This document shows positions 13,997 to 21,053 of a stretch of 26,976 bases of DNA, in pieces. Origin of the DNA: Bacillota bacterium (GTDB lineage Bacteria > Bacillota > Clostridia > Oscillospirales > Ruminococcaceae); the NCBI GenBank assembly GCA_023396215.1, contig JAEWWW010000088.1:1-26976 (forward strand), in the 5' to 3' direction. The position numbers and the translations under genes are program-made. Position 1 is the stretch's first letter. Each line of letters begins with the position of its first letter. The notes under the pieces are model-generated. The model searched no databases and was not told the DNA's origin. It saw only the letters and a list, made by a program, of their open reading frames with translations.

Positions 13997-14171
13997 AATA
14001 TCTGCCGGAACGATAAACGACACCGGCGGCGCCGTTTGCCCGGATGGGGGCGGGCCGCCACCGATGATATCAGACAGAACCGAGCCCGATTATGAGATAG
14101 AAAGAAACTGCGGCTGTACCCCGCAAAGGCCCCGGAGCCTTTGCGCAGACGCATAAGGAGGTCTTCGAGTT

Positions 14172-14693
14172 TTGAAATTCAGGCTGGTTACACTGGCGTT
14201 TTGCGTCGCCCTTTTGGGGACTTCGCTGATGGCCCACGGATGTGTGGGATATAACCTTCAACCCAAGGAGACCGCGGCCCCCGCGCCAACAAAGATGGCA
14301 ACCGAGGCCGACCCTCAGGCGGCGTTGGAGGAAATTTATTATGATGTGCAGATTATGGGTGTGCAGGAGGCGACCTCCGACATCCTTGACGAGAGGTTTC
14401 GCATTGCAAGCGAGCTTTATACCAGCGCCGACGTAAGGGTTGCCGACGGGCGGTACGGCGTGGCCGATGTGTTTATCCTTAAGCCCGCCGCCGGTAAGGA
14501 GGATGAGCTGAAAGAGGCGCTGGAGCAGGTGAAGCTTGCCCGTATCATGGAGTTTAAGAACTACGACATCTATAATTCGCTCCAGTTGGCCGAGGACGGG
14601 CAGATTTTTACACGGGGCGATTATCTGGTGCTGATTATGATAGAAAACCCCGATCAGGTGCGGGAGGTTATCGAGCGGCATATCCCCTCCTGA
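14172..14693 (+). CDS. DUF4358 lipoprotein
   Basis: A 173-residue exported protein. The N-terminus has a signal peptide (KFRLVTLAFCVALLGTSLMAHGC) with a lipobox-like AHGC at Cys24, so it should be lipid-anchored outside the membrane. The mature part matches the clostridial DUF4358 pattern: YDVQIMGVQEATSDILDERF, then a VADVFILKPAAGKEDELKEAL helix, then GDYLVLIMIENPDQV. Function unknown. The start is TTG 14172-14174 with AAGGAGG 10 bases upstream; no ATG or GTG fits. Single gene, with its own promoter and a strong 15-bp hairpin after it (14720-14755). Confidence 0.75.
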   Translation: MKFRLVTLAFCVALLGTSLMAHGCVGYNLQPKETAAPAPTKMATEADPQAALEEIYYDVQIMGVQEATSDILDERFRIASELYTSADVRVADGRYGVADVFILKPAAGKEDELKEALEQVKLARIMEFKNYDIYNSLQLAEDGQIFTRGDYLVLIMIENPDQVREVIERHIPS

Positions 14694-14719
14694 GCAGGAT
14701 TTTGAAAAACCGGCAGAAG

Positions 14720-14994
14720 CAGGCCCGGTTCTGCACTTACGCAGAGCCGGGCCTGCGGGTGTCAAAGGATTGACACCCTTCACAAGGGGGACTTCGTGTC
14801 CTGCACAAAACCTGCGGGTTTTGTGTCCAGCCGTCCCCCTCGTGGGCACCCCCAAGCAAAACTGTTCGCTCACCCGCAAACAGTTTTAAAGGAATCGCTC
14901 CGTCGGCGCATGTCCGCCTGCGCGATATATTTTCTTAACCTGCTTTTTTGACAGTCTGAGGCCCGGGTCTGCGTAAGCGCAGACCCGGGCTTTT
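14720..14994. repeat. Structured ~200-bp interspersed repeat, copy 1, flanked by matching hairpins
   Basis: The repeat body (about 14757-14958) recurs at about 16107-16306 and, more diverged, at 24809-24991. Shared blocks include GGGGGACTTCGTGT, CCGTCCCCCTCGTG, CACCCCCAAGCA and CATGTCCGCCTGCGCGATA. It folds into several hairpins: GGGTGTCAA/TTGACACCC (14757-14778), then a GGGGGAC/GTCCCCC hairpin with an inner AAAACC/GGTTTT, then AACTGTT/AACAGTT. On the left is a 15-bp hairpin (14720-14755), on the right a 13-bp hairpin with T tail (14961-14994), and these two hairpins resemble each other. ORFs through the repeat are spurious. Confidence 0.8.
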
Positions 14995-15045
14995 GCGCAC
15001 CTGCCCGTGCCCCGCAGCAGGGGGATTTTTGTGCCGGGCAAAATA

Positions 15046-15054
15046 TGCTATAAT
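15046..15054 (+). promoter_or_regulatory. Extended -10 promoter upstream of the DUF1624 gene
   Basis: TGC directly precedes TATAAT (15049-15054). A good -35 is not present, as is common for extended -10 promoters. The start codon region begins 45 bases later. Confidence 0.55.
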
Positions 15055-15104
15055 ATTCGACAGATTGTGCGCCCTGCCGCCCCCAAGGGGCGGGCGCAAA
15101 AGAA

Positions 15105-15866
15105 ATGGGGATGCAAGCGATGGCGCAAAAACCAAGGGCCGCCCTGCTGGACGAGCTGCGGGGGCTGATGATACTCAATGTGGTGGCGTTTCACCTGTGC
15201 TATGATTTGGCCTTTCTGTTTATGGTGGATATGCCCTGGTTCCACAGCCTGTATGCCTATTACTGGCAGCAGTGGATGGCCGGTTCGCTGATTTTCTTTG
15301 CGGGGATATCCTGCCGTTACGCCCGAGACAACCGGAAAAGAGGGCTGCAAACCCTGCTGTGGGGCGTGCTGCTGACGGCGGTATCACTGGTGATTATGCC
15401 GGGGCAGCCGATTTTCTTCGGCATTCTGCATTTCATGGGCACGGCGATGCTGCTTTTCGTGCTGCTGCGCCCGCTGCTGGATAAGCTGCCCCCCGCCGGG
15501 GGTTTTTGGGCGGGGCTGGCGCTGCACCTGCTGACCCGGGGTGTGCCCTACGGCTTTGTGGGGCTTGGCCCGCTGTCGGTGGAGCTGCCCTCCGACCTCT
15601 ATCAGAGCAGTTGGCTCTTCCCGCTGGGGCTGCCCCACCCCGGCTTTGCAGCAGCCGATTACTTTCCGCTGCTGCCCTGGCTGTTTTTGTTTTTTGCCGG
15701 GGCCTATCTGGGGGTGCCGATGTCGCAGGGCCGCCTGCCCGGCTGGGTTTATAGTTCCCGCCTGCCGTGGCTGGGCTGGCTGGGCCGCAAAACGCTGGTC
15801 ATCTATCTGCTGCACCAGCCCATCCTGTATGGGATATTGTGGGTGCTGTTTGGTTATATTTTATAA
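15105..15866 (+). CDS. DUF1624 / heparan-alpha-glucosaminide acetyltransferase-like membrane protein
   Basis: About 250 residues with some seven membrane segments. The N-terminal LLDELRGLMILNVVAFHLCYDLA, with the invariant-type DxxRG and a membrane His, and the C-terminal LGRKTLVIYLLHQPILYGILW match the DUF1624/HGSNAT_cat family, relatives of OpgC/acyltransferase-3 membrane enzymes. It may acylate a surface sugar or lipid; substrate unknown. Three in-frame ATG codons (15105, 15111, 15120) are possible starts and none has a strong RBS; the first is given. Not linked in an operon with a recognisable partner. Confidence 0.75.
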   Translation: MGMQAMAQKPRAALLDELRGLMILNVVAFHLCYDLAFLFMVDMPWFHSLYAYYWQQWMAGSLIFFAGISCRYARDNRKRGLQTLLWGVLLTAVSLVIMPGQPIFFGILHFMGTAMLLFVLLRPLLDKLPPAGGFWAGLALHLLTRGVPYGFVGLGPLSVELPSDLYQSSWLFPLGLPHPGFAAADYFPLLPWLFLFFAGAYLGVPMSQGRLPGWVYSSRLPWLGWLGRKTLVIYLLHQPILYGILWVLFGYIL

Positions 15867-15898
15867 TGCCGGGCAGCCGCCTGCCGGGATAAAAAATG

Positions 15899-15928
15899 TT
15901 GACAGCATGGGGCAAAGCGGGTTATTAT
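15899..15928 (+). promoter_or_regulatory. Promoter in the gap before typA
   Basis: TTGACA (15899-15904), 18 bp, TATTAT (15923-15928). It lies 33 bases after the DUF1624 stop codon and 490 bases before typA. Confidence 0.6.
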
Positions 15929-15934
15929 ATATGG

Positions 15935-16106
15935 TGGCTTTCTCCCCGGAGGGGCAGCGTCCCGGCTGCTCTTTGGGGGATAACGATTGGATCGCTGCAA
16001 AGAGCGTGCAAAAAACTGCCGTATGAATGACGGGGCGCTACCTTACGCACTGCTCTCAACCGACGACTTTTTGATGCTTTAGGGCGGCCGCAAAGGCCGC
16101 CCTAAA
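15935..16106 (+). ncRNA. Putative structured RNA of unknown family
   Basis: The segment between the promoter at 15899 and a perfect 12-bp hairpin at 16078-16106 has no RBS-preceded ORF. It contains several local stems: GCAGC/GCTGC near 15957, GAGCGTGC with GCACTGCTC (16002-16054), and CCGT/ACGG inside. I did not recognise a known RNA or riboswitch consensus. If transcription reads past the hairpin it would form a long leader for typA. The RNA is inferred from promoter, hairpin and lack of coding. Confidence 0.35.
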
Positions 16107-16336
16107 GGGTGCCAAAGAATTGACACCCTCCACGAGGGGGACTTCGTGTCCTGTGCAAAACCTGTAGGTTTTGCGTCCAGCCGTCCCCCTCGTGTGCACC
16201 CCCAAGCAAAGCTGCCCGCTCCACCGGGGACAGTTTTAGAGGAATCGCTTCGGCGGCGCATGTCCGCCTGCGCGATATATTTCGTAAGCTTGCCTTTTTG
16301 ACAGGCTGGTGGGGGGCGGCCAAGGGCCGCCCTTTT
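16078..16336. repeat. Structured interspersed repeat, copy 2, flanked by matching hairpins
   Basis: The body (16107-16306) is the second copy of the repeat at 14757-14958. It is bounded on the left by TTTAGGGCGGCC/GGCCGCCCTAAA (16078-16106) and on the right by GGGCGGCC/GGCCGCCC plus TTTT (16314-16336). Both flanking hairpins share the GGGCGGCC arm, unlike those of copy 1. In the AACTGTT-type hairpin some base pairs change on both sides relative to copy 1 (T-A to C-G), suggesting that the fold is kept. Confidence 0.8.
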
Positions 16337-16419
16337 CAAAACCTGTGGGGCAGCTTTTCGGTGCTTGCATACAGGTTGCAAATCAAGCAGGCTGCGCCGC
16401 AGCCGGGAGGAAAAACAGA

Positions 16420-18240
16420 TTGACCATACGTAACGATTTAAGAAGTATAGCGATTATCGCCCACGTTGACCACGGCAAAACCACATTGGTGGACGAGATG
16501 CTTGCGCAGTGCGGCACCTTCAGAGAAAATCAGGAGGTGCAGGAGCGGGTGATGGATTCCGGCGACATCGAGCGGGAGCGCGGCATCACCATTCTGGCGA
16601 AAAATGCATCCTGCCGCTGGGAGGATGTAAAGATTAATATTGTGGACACCCCCGGCCACGCCGATTTTGGCGGCGAGGTGGAGCGGGTGCTCAAGATGGT
16701 GGGCGGCGTGCTGCTGCTGGTGGACGCCGCCGAAGGCCCCTTGCCCCAGACCCGCTTTGTGTTGGGCAAGGCACTGGCGCTCGACCTGCGGGTGATTGTG
16801 GTGGTGAATAAAATCGACCGCCCCGACGCCCGCATCAAAGAGGTGGTGGATGAGGTTCTGGAGCTGCTCATCGACCTGGGGGCCACCGACGACCAGCTTG
16901 ACAGCCCCATGCTCTTCTGCTCGGGCCGGGCGGGCACCGCTTCCTACTCCCCCGAGGCGGAGGGTACCGACCTTGCGCCGCTGATGAACACCATTGTGGA
17001 GTACATCCAGCCGCCGGAAGGCGACCCCGAAGCCCCGCTGGCCGTGCTGGTTTCCTCCATCGACTACAACGAGTATGTGGGGCGCATCGGCATTGGCCGC
17101 ATCGAGCGCGGGGTGCTGCGCACCGGGCAGGAGGTAGCCGTCTGCGACTACCACCGCCCCGAGGTATCGGCCAAGGCGAAGATTACCGCCATCTACCAGT
17201 TTGAGGGCATCAAGCGCGCCCCGGTGGAAAGCGCCACCGTGGGCGATATCGTGGCCTTTTCGGGCATCGAGGGGCTGAACATCGGCAACACCGTCTGCGC
17301 CGCGGGCGAGGTGGAGCCGCTGTCCTTTGTGAAAATCTCGGAGCCTACCGTCGAGATGACCTTCTCGGTAAACGACAGCCCCTTTGCCGGGCGGGAGGGC
17401 AAGTTTGTCACCTCGCGCCAGCTGCGGGAGCGGCTGTTCAGAGAGCTGCTCAAGGACGTTTCGCTGCAGGTGCAGGAAACCGAAAGCACCGAGGCCTTCA
17501 AGGTGCTGGGCAGGGGCGAGATGCATCTTTCTATCCTCATCGAGACGATGCGCCGCGAGGGCTACGAGTTTCAGGTGAGCCCCCCGCGGGTGCTGCTCAA
17601 GGAGATAGACGGCCAGCTTTGCGAGCCGCTGGAGCAGCTTGTGGTGGACGTGCCCGAGGAGTGGATGGGCAGCGTCATGGAGAAGATGGGCGGCCGCAAG
17701 GGCGAGCTGCAGGCCATGACCCCCCAGGGCAGCCGCATGAAGATGGAGTTTATCGTGCCTTCCCGGGGCCTCTTCGGCTACCGCAGCGAGTTTATGACCG
17801 ATACCCGTGGCGAGGGCATCCTCAGCGCGGTGTTTCACGGCTACGCCCCCCACAAGGGTGATATCCCCCGCCGCAGCACCGGCTCGCTCATCGCCTATGA
17901 AACCGGGCAGGCGGTGACCTACGGCATCTTCAACGCGCAGGAGCGCGGCATGATGTTCATCGACCCGGGCCAGCAGGTTTACGCCGGCATGGTGGTGGGC
18001 AGCTCGCCCAAGAGCGAGGATATTGTGGTAAACGTCTGCAAAAAGAAGCATATCACCAATATGCGGGCCTCGGGCAGCGACGACGCCCTGCGGCTGGTGC
18101 CGCCCCGGCGGCTCTCGCTGGAGGAATCGCTGGAGTTCCTCACCGAGGACGAGCTGCTGGAGGTTACCCCCAAAAACATCCGCATCCGCAAGCGGCAGCT
18201 GGACCACGGGCTGCGCATGCGGGAGTTGAAAAAGGGTTAA
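16420..18240 (+). CDS. typA: Ribosome-associated GTPase TypA/BipA
   Basis: A 606-residue translational GTPase, full length for the family. G1 is AHVDHGKTT (residues 14-22), switch region RERGITI (52-58), G3 DTPGH (76-80), G4 NKID (130-133). The EF-G-like domains II, III and V follow, with the TypA-specific C-terminal domain (RNIRIRKRQLDHGLRMRELKK-type end). It acts on ribosome assembly and stress or low-temperature growth. The start is TTG 16420-16422, with GGGAGG 9 bases upstream; upstream in-frame sequence belongs to the repeat. Single gene, closed by the terminator at 18262. Confidence 0.97.
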   Translation: MTIRNDLRSIAIIAHVDHGKTTLVDEMLAQCGTFRENQEVQERVMDSGDIERERGITILAKNASCRWEDVKINIVDTPGHADFGGEVERVLKMVGGVLLLVDAAEGPLPQTRFVLGKALALDLRVIVVVNKIDRPDARIKEVVDEVLELLIDLGATDDQLDSPMLFCSGRAGTASYSPEAEGTDLAPLMNTIVEYIQPPEGDPEAPLAVLVSSIDYNEYVGRIGIGRIERGVLRTGQEVAVCDYHRPEVSAKAKITAIYQFEGIKRAPVESATVGDIVAFSGIEGLNIGNTVCAAGEVEPLSFVKISEPTVEMTFSVNDSPFAGREGKFVTSRQLRERLFRELLKDVSLQVQETESTEAFKVLGRGEMHLSILIETMRREGYEFQVSPPRVLLKEIDGQLCEPLEQLVVDVPEEWMGSVMEKMGGRKGELQAMTPQGSRMKMEFIVPSRGLFGYRSEFMTDTRGEGILSAVFHGYAPHKGDIPRRSTGSLIAYETGQAVTYGIFNAQERGMMFIDPGQQVYAGMVVGSSPKSEDIVVNVCKKKHITNMRASGSDDALRLVPPRRLSLEESLEFLTEDELLEVTPKNIRIRKRQLDHGLRMRELKKG

Positions 18241-18261
18241 GCCCGCAAACATTAACCCAAC

Positions 18262-18295
18262 AAAGCACATCGGCCGTAGCCGGTGTGCTTTTTAA
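18262..18295 (+). terminator. typA terminator
   Basis: AAAGCACATCGGC with GCCGGTGTGCTTT around a short loop (18262-18292), then further T. It lies 20 bases after the typA stop. Confidence 0.85.
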
Positions 18296-18320
18296 GTGTG
18301 CCAGGAAACAAGCGGGCGGC

Positions 18321-18350
18321 AAAAAAACACACCGGCTTATGGCCGGTGTG
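18321..18350 (-). terminator. Terminator of the SpoIIQ-like gene
   Basis: ACACACCGGC/GCCGGTGTGT stem (about 18328-18351) followed on the minus strand by seven T (18327-18321). It lies shortly after the minus-strand stop at 18372. Confidence 0.85.
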
Positions 18351-18371
18351 TTCTGTGTATGCAGTATGCTG

Positions 18372-19139
18372 TTAAAGCTTGCCCATTTCTTTAAGCGGGT
18401 CAACCCATTTGCCGTCTTTTCTCATGCCGAAGTGCAGGTGAGAGGGGCCGCTCAGCTCGGCGGGTATCACATCCACCATGCCCAGTACCTGACTGGTCTT
18501 AACGGTGTCGCCCTGCTTGACCTTAACGTCCTTGCTCAGGCCGCAGTAGACCGACACAAGGCTTTTGCTGTGCTCAACCTCTATCACGGTGCCCCAGAGG
18601 GGGTCGTCCTTCACGGCAAGCACCTTGCCATCCTGTACGGCGACAACTTCAGCGCCTTTTTCGGCCTTAATGTCGATGCCGTCGTGGGTGCGCCAGACCT
18701 TCAGGGTGTCGTTGCGAATCAGCTTGCCGTCGGAATAGCCGTTAAACACCTCGCCCGATATCGGCAGCACGAAAACCGAGGTCGACGGCTTTGATGAGGC
18801 TGCGGGTTGTTTTTCCTGCTTGGAAGGTTCTTTGGATTCTTTGGAAGGTTCGGAAGAGGACGCAGAACTGGATGAAGAGGACGAGGAAGTTGAGGGCTTG
18901 GGTATATCTTCGATATTCTCTCTCGCCGGTTGGTCGGGTACGCTCCATGGCAGCTCCTCCTGAATGGGGGTTTGGTCGATAATCTGCTGGTTTTGGTGGT
19001 CGATGTTGGAAAGGGTTCTGTCAGCGGCCACCCAAGCGGCGGTGCCTGCCCCTACCAGGCAGAGGGCCAGCACCACATAGAAGCCTTTGCCCATGATGAA
19101 TTTAGAAAATTTATTATTACTAAAATGCAAGTTACTCAT
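18372..19139 (-). CDS. SpoIIQ-like M23 (LytM) family membrane protein
   Basis: A 255-residue protein. It has a short cytoplasmic N-terminus, one membrane helix (about 19-37), a serine-rich linker (residues 84-97 almost all Ser) and a LytM/M23 domain (125-250). Metal-site residues are present: H152-x3-D156 (THDGID) and H-L-H236 (GPSHLHFGM), so it could be catalytic or structural. In Clostridia SpoIIQ sits in the forespore membrane, faces SpoIIIAH and retains this His. The start ATG 19139 has GGAGGTG 7 bases upstream. A sigma-F-like promoter directly upstream supports a sporulation role. An ordinary envelope M23 endopeptidase remains the alternative; no spoIIIA-like gene is nearby. Confidence 0.75.
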   Translation of the reverse strand: MSNLHFSNNKFSKFIMGKGFYVVLALCLVGAGTAAWVAADRTLSNIDHQNQQIIDQTPIQEELPWSVPDQPARENIEDIPKPSTSSSSSSSSASSSEPSKESKEPSKQEKQPAASSKPSTSVFVLPISGEVFNGYSDGKLIRNDTLKVWRTHDGIDIKAEKGAEVVAVQDGKVLAVKDDPLWGTVIEVEHSKSLVSVYCGLSKDVKVKQGDTVKTSQVLGMVDVIPAELSGPSHLHFGMRKDGKWVDPLKEMGKL

Positions 19140-19158
19140 AAAATTGCACCTCCAACCA

Positions 19159-19188
19159 TATTCTTTGCACAAAGTTTTGGGTTTATAC
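19159..19188 (-). promoter_or_regulatory. Candidate sigma-F-type promoter of the SpoIIQ-like gene
   Basis: On the minus strand GTATA (19188-19184), 15 bp, GCAAAGAATA (19168-19159). This agrees with the Bacillus sigma-F consensus (GYATA, 15-16 bp, GGNRANAMTR) except for one base. No sigma-A promoter is seen here. Caveat: the start would fall very near the Shine-Dalgarno sequence. Confidence 0.45.
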
Positions 19189-19249
19189 AATCGTTTAAAT
19201 TCAATTGCCGCCCCCGGCGGGTTTTTCTGTGGCGCGCCGGTGGTGCGCC

Positions 19250-19612
19250 TTATTTTTTAGCGGCTTTTTGGGGGGAGCCAAAGAGCTCCCGCAGGCCCAG
19301 CACCAGCAGCAGCCCGCCAAACAGCTTGGAAAGCAGCTCCGACCCCATGAGGCCGGCAAGCTGGCTGCCCGCCCACACCCCCGGCAGCCCCAGCAGCAGA
19401 GCGGGCAGCACTACCCGCCAAGCCACCAGACGGTTTTTGGCGTGCAGCGCCATGGCAAGGCCGCCGATGGGCAGAAAAAACAGCAGGTTGATGCCCTGTG
19501 CCGCAAGCTGGTCGGTGTGCAGCACCAGCGTGAGGTAAAGCAGCAGCACCCCGCCGCCCCCCAGCCCCAGCGAGCCCATCAGGCCGGATAAAAACGAAGC
19601 GATTATCATCAT
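19250..19612 (-). CDS. Half-size TSUP (TauE/SafE) transporter, second subunit
   Basis: A 120-residue protein with four membrane helices. It opens with the TSUP half-repeat signature: FLSGLMGSLGLGGGGVLLLYLTLV, then a QLAAQGINLLFFLPIGG loop. Full TauE/SafE proteins (~250) have two such halves. This gene and the next, 4 bases overlapping (ATGA at 19612-19609), each encode one half, so they probably form a heteromeric carrier for sulfite, sulfonates or other small anions. The substrate cannot be read from sequence. Confidence 0.82.
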   Translation of the reverse strand: MMIIASFLSGLMGSLGLGGGGVLLLYLTLVLHTDQLAAQGINLLFFLPIGGLAMALHAKNRLVAWRVVLPALLLGLPGVWAGSQLAGLMGSELLSKLFGGLLLVLGLRELFGSPQKAAKK

Positions 19613-19956
19613 AGCAATAACCTTAAAGCCGACCAGATCATCACGCAGCCGAAGATGCGCCGCAGCAGGGTGGTTTTAATGCGGGGCAGCAGACGGCTGC
19701 CGGCCCAGGCGCCCACCAGCCCTCCGGGCAGGTAGATTAGCGCGGCGGAAAACTCCAGCCGCCCGGCAAACAGGTACAAAAGGGCGCTGATCAGCGAAAG
19801 CGGAACCACGACCGCAATCGAGGTGGCATGGGCCTGTTGCTCGTCCAGACCGCAGGCACGCAGCATAGGAACGGTTATCATGCCGCCGCCCGCACCCAAA
19901 AGGCCGTTGAGAAGCCCGGTCAGTAGCCCGGAAGCATAGGGCAGCAGTTTCTTGAT
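19609..19956 (-). CDS. Half-size TSUP (TauE/SafE) transporter, first subunit
   Basis: About 115 residues. It begins IKKLLPYASGLLTGLLNGLLGAGGG, the N-terminal TSUP half-repeat, with a following HATSIAVVVPLSLISALLYL segment. The best Shine-Dalgarno, GGGAGG, is followed after 7 bases by ATC (19956-19954), exactly where relatives have Met-Lys-Lys. The only standard start, GTG 19971, overlaps the Shine-Dalgarno itself and would give 120 residues. Its stop overlaps the start of the second half gene, so translation is coupled. A GCCTGTCG/CGACAGGC hairpin (19973-19994) lies just upstream. Confidence 0.8.
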   Translation of the reverse strand: MKKLLPYASGLLTGLLNGLLGAGGGMITVPMLRACGLDEQQAHATSIAVVVPLSLISALLYLFAGRLEFSAALIYLPGGLVGAWAGSRLLPRIKTTLLRRIFGCVMIWSALRLLL

Positions 19957-20024
19957 GGTATCACCTCCCACAGCCTGTCGAAAAACCGACAGGCTTTATG
20001 GGGGGTACCCGGTACCCCCATATG

Positions 20025-20186
20025 ATTACCCTTACACCGAACAGCGGACAATCTTGCCTTGCCTTTTTGCCTCCGGGCTGCGTTGCCGTCGCCTTAAATA
20101 TCAATGGATATTCGCGGCTCCTGCCTCCTTGCCCGGCAGCAAAAATTCGGAGGCGATTCTTGCCCGACGCTCGGCGCAAGGGTAAC
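20025..20186. mobile_element. MITE-like element with terminal inverted repeats
   Basis: The left end ATTACCCTTACACCG (20025-20039) pairs with the right end CGGCGCAAGGGTAAC (20172-20186), a 15-bp terminal inverted repeat with a few mismatches. Inside are inverted GC-rich arms around AATATCAATGGATATT (near 20097), so the ~160 bp can form one large hairpin. No coding. The rest of 19995-20460 holds only the terminator at 20378-20414 and GC-rich sequence without recognisable genes. Confidence 0.6.
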
Positions 20187-20377
20187 TTCCCCGGTTCCGC
20201 GCCGCAGTCGATGTGAGTTAAAAGGCCGGGCATTTTAAAACGGCCGTCCGGCTCGCCGCCATGCGGAAACTGCCGGATATGACCGGAAAGCTGCCGCGCA
20301 GGTCTCCAAATTTTGAGCTGCAAGGGCCCTATAATCACCGCGCTGAACTTGCGCAGCCGATAGCGTTTCAAAACAGA

Positions 20378-20414
20378 AAAAGGCCCTTTGGCTTAGTTTG
20401 CCAAGGGGCCTTTT
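20378..20414. terminator. Strong bidirectional-type hairpin
   Basis: AAAAGGCCCTTTGGC (20378-20392), 7-nt loop, then the complement to 20414: 15 pairs, one of them G-U, with A/T-rich outer arms. It lies beyond the 6S RNA terminator, and no flanking gene clearly owns it. Confidence 0.6.
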
Positions 20415-20473
20415 AAAATATACGACAGGTTTGGGGCAAAAATCGCCCTGCCATTCATCGGGATAAAAACAAA

Positions 20474-20497
20474 AAAACCGGGCCGAAGCCCGGTTTT
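20474..20497 (-). terminator. Terminator after the 6S RNA
   Basis: On the minus strand AAAACCGGGC, TTCG tetraloop, GCCCGGTTTT, then more T (to 20471). It is 15-20 bases after the predicted 3' end of the RNA. Confidence 0.9.
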
Positions 20498-20511
20498 CAA
20501 AATTTATAATA

Positions 20512-20698
20512 TGCCCCGCCATGCCGTTATGCACCGGAATAAAACCCGTCATCGACAGGTGGGTGCGTTCCCTCAAGGTTCATGCTCCCTTCGTCCGGCA
20601 AAGCCGGGAGGTCTGCAATCGTAGTTGAGGCGAGTCTGCTCCCAAATATATAAGTGTTGGATTATATATGGCGCACTCACGCACACGGCAGGGAGATA
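20512..20698 (-). ncRNA. ssrS: Probable 6S RNA
   Basis: A ~187-nt gene-free segment with 6S RNA features. The closing stem pairs CCCTGCCGT at the 5' end (20693-20685) with ACGGCATGGCGGGG at the 3' end (20527-20514). The middle stays largely open (CAACACTTATATATTTGGGA), and the apex has a CTCCC/GGGAG hairpin with inner CCGGC/GCCGG. The stretch ACCTTGAGGGAACGCACCC matches what I remember of clostridial 6S RNAs. 6S RNA binds sigma-A RNA polymerase in stationary phase. A terminator follows. It lies downstream of the DUF1292 gene; I see no strong promoter of its own, so processing from a longer transcript is possible. Confidence 0.7.
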
Positions 20699-20744
20699 GC
20701 AACCCACGGGCCGCTGTCATTAGCTTCATCGGCCCGGCCGGTTA

Positions 20745-21053
20745 TTATTCGTCGAAGTCAAAAAATTCTTCCAGTCGCTCCATAAACAGGTCGGCAATTC
20801 GGGTGAATTCCTCCTCGTTGTCGATGGGCTCAAGGTATTCTTCGTTGGTTTCGGGGTCGGCAACCATTTTAAGGATGACCAGTTCGCCGCTGTCGTCTAA
20901 GGAATCTTCGGGGCTTTCAAACACCGGCACCAGCGCAATATATTCGTTGTCGTCCGCTTCGAGGGAATCCACCACCTCGAACTCGTGTTCAACGCCCTCT
21001 TCGTCCATGAGAGTTACCAAATCTCTCTCAAAATCCTTATCCATATCAGACAT
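20745..21053 (-). CDS. DUF1292 family protein (YrzB-like)
   Basis: A 102-residue very acidic protein. The core LMDEEGVEHEFEVVDSLEADDNEYIALVPV and VILKMVADPETNEEYLEPIDNEEEF is the DUF1292 signature. The family is widespread in Firmicutes, often next to ruvX/yrrK and IreB-type genes, and has no known function. Chosen start ATG 21053 with TTGGAGG 8 bases upstream. The 6S RNA follows 47 bases after its stop. The usual yrrK partner is absent. Confidence 0.9.
   Translation of the reverse strand: MSDMDKDFERDLVTLMDEEGVEHEFEVVDSLEADDNEYIALVPVFESPEDSLDDSGELVILKMVADPETNEEYLEPIDNEEEFTRIADLFMERLEEFFDFDE

Noticed and set aside
16079..16381. ORFs through the interspersed repeats (also 14070-14879 and 24625-24951, minus)
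   Set aside because: The same peptide fragments appear at all three copies because the DNA is a non-coding structured repeat; no RBS and frames vary between copies.
16438..18270. Minus-strand ORF of 610 codons opposite typA
   Set aside because: Antisense shadow of typA; high His/Leu/Gln content and no recognised motif.
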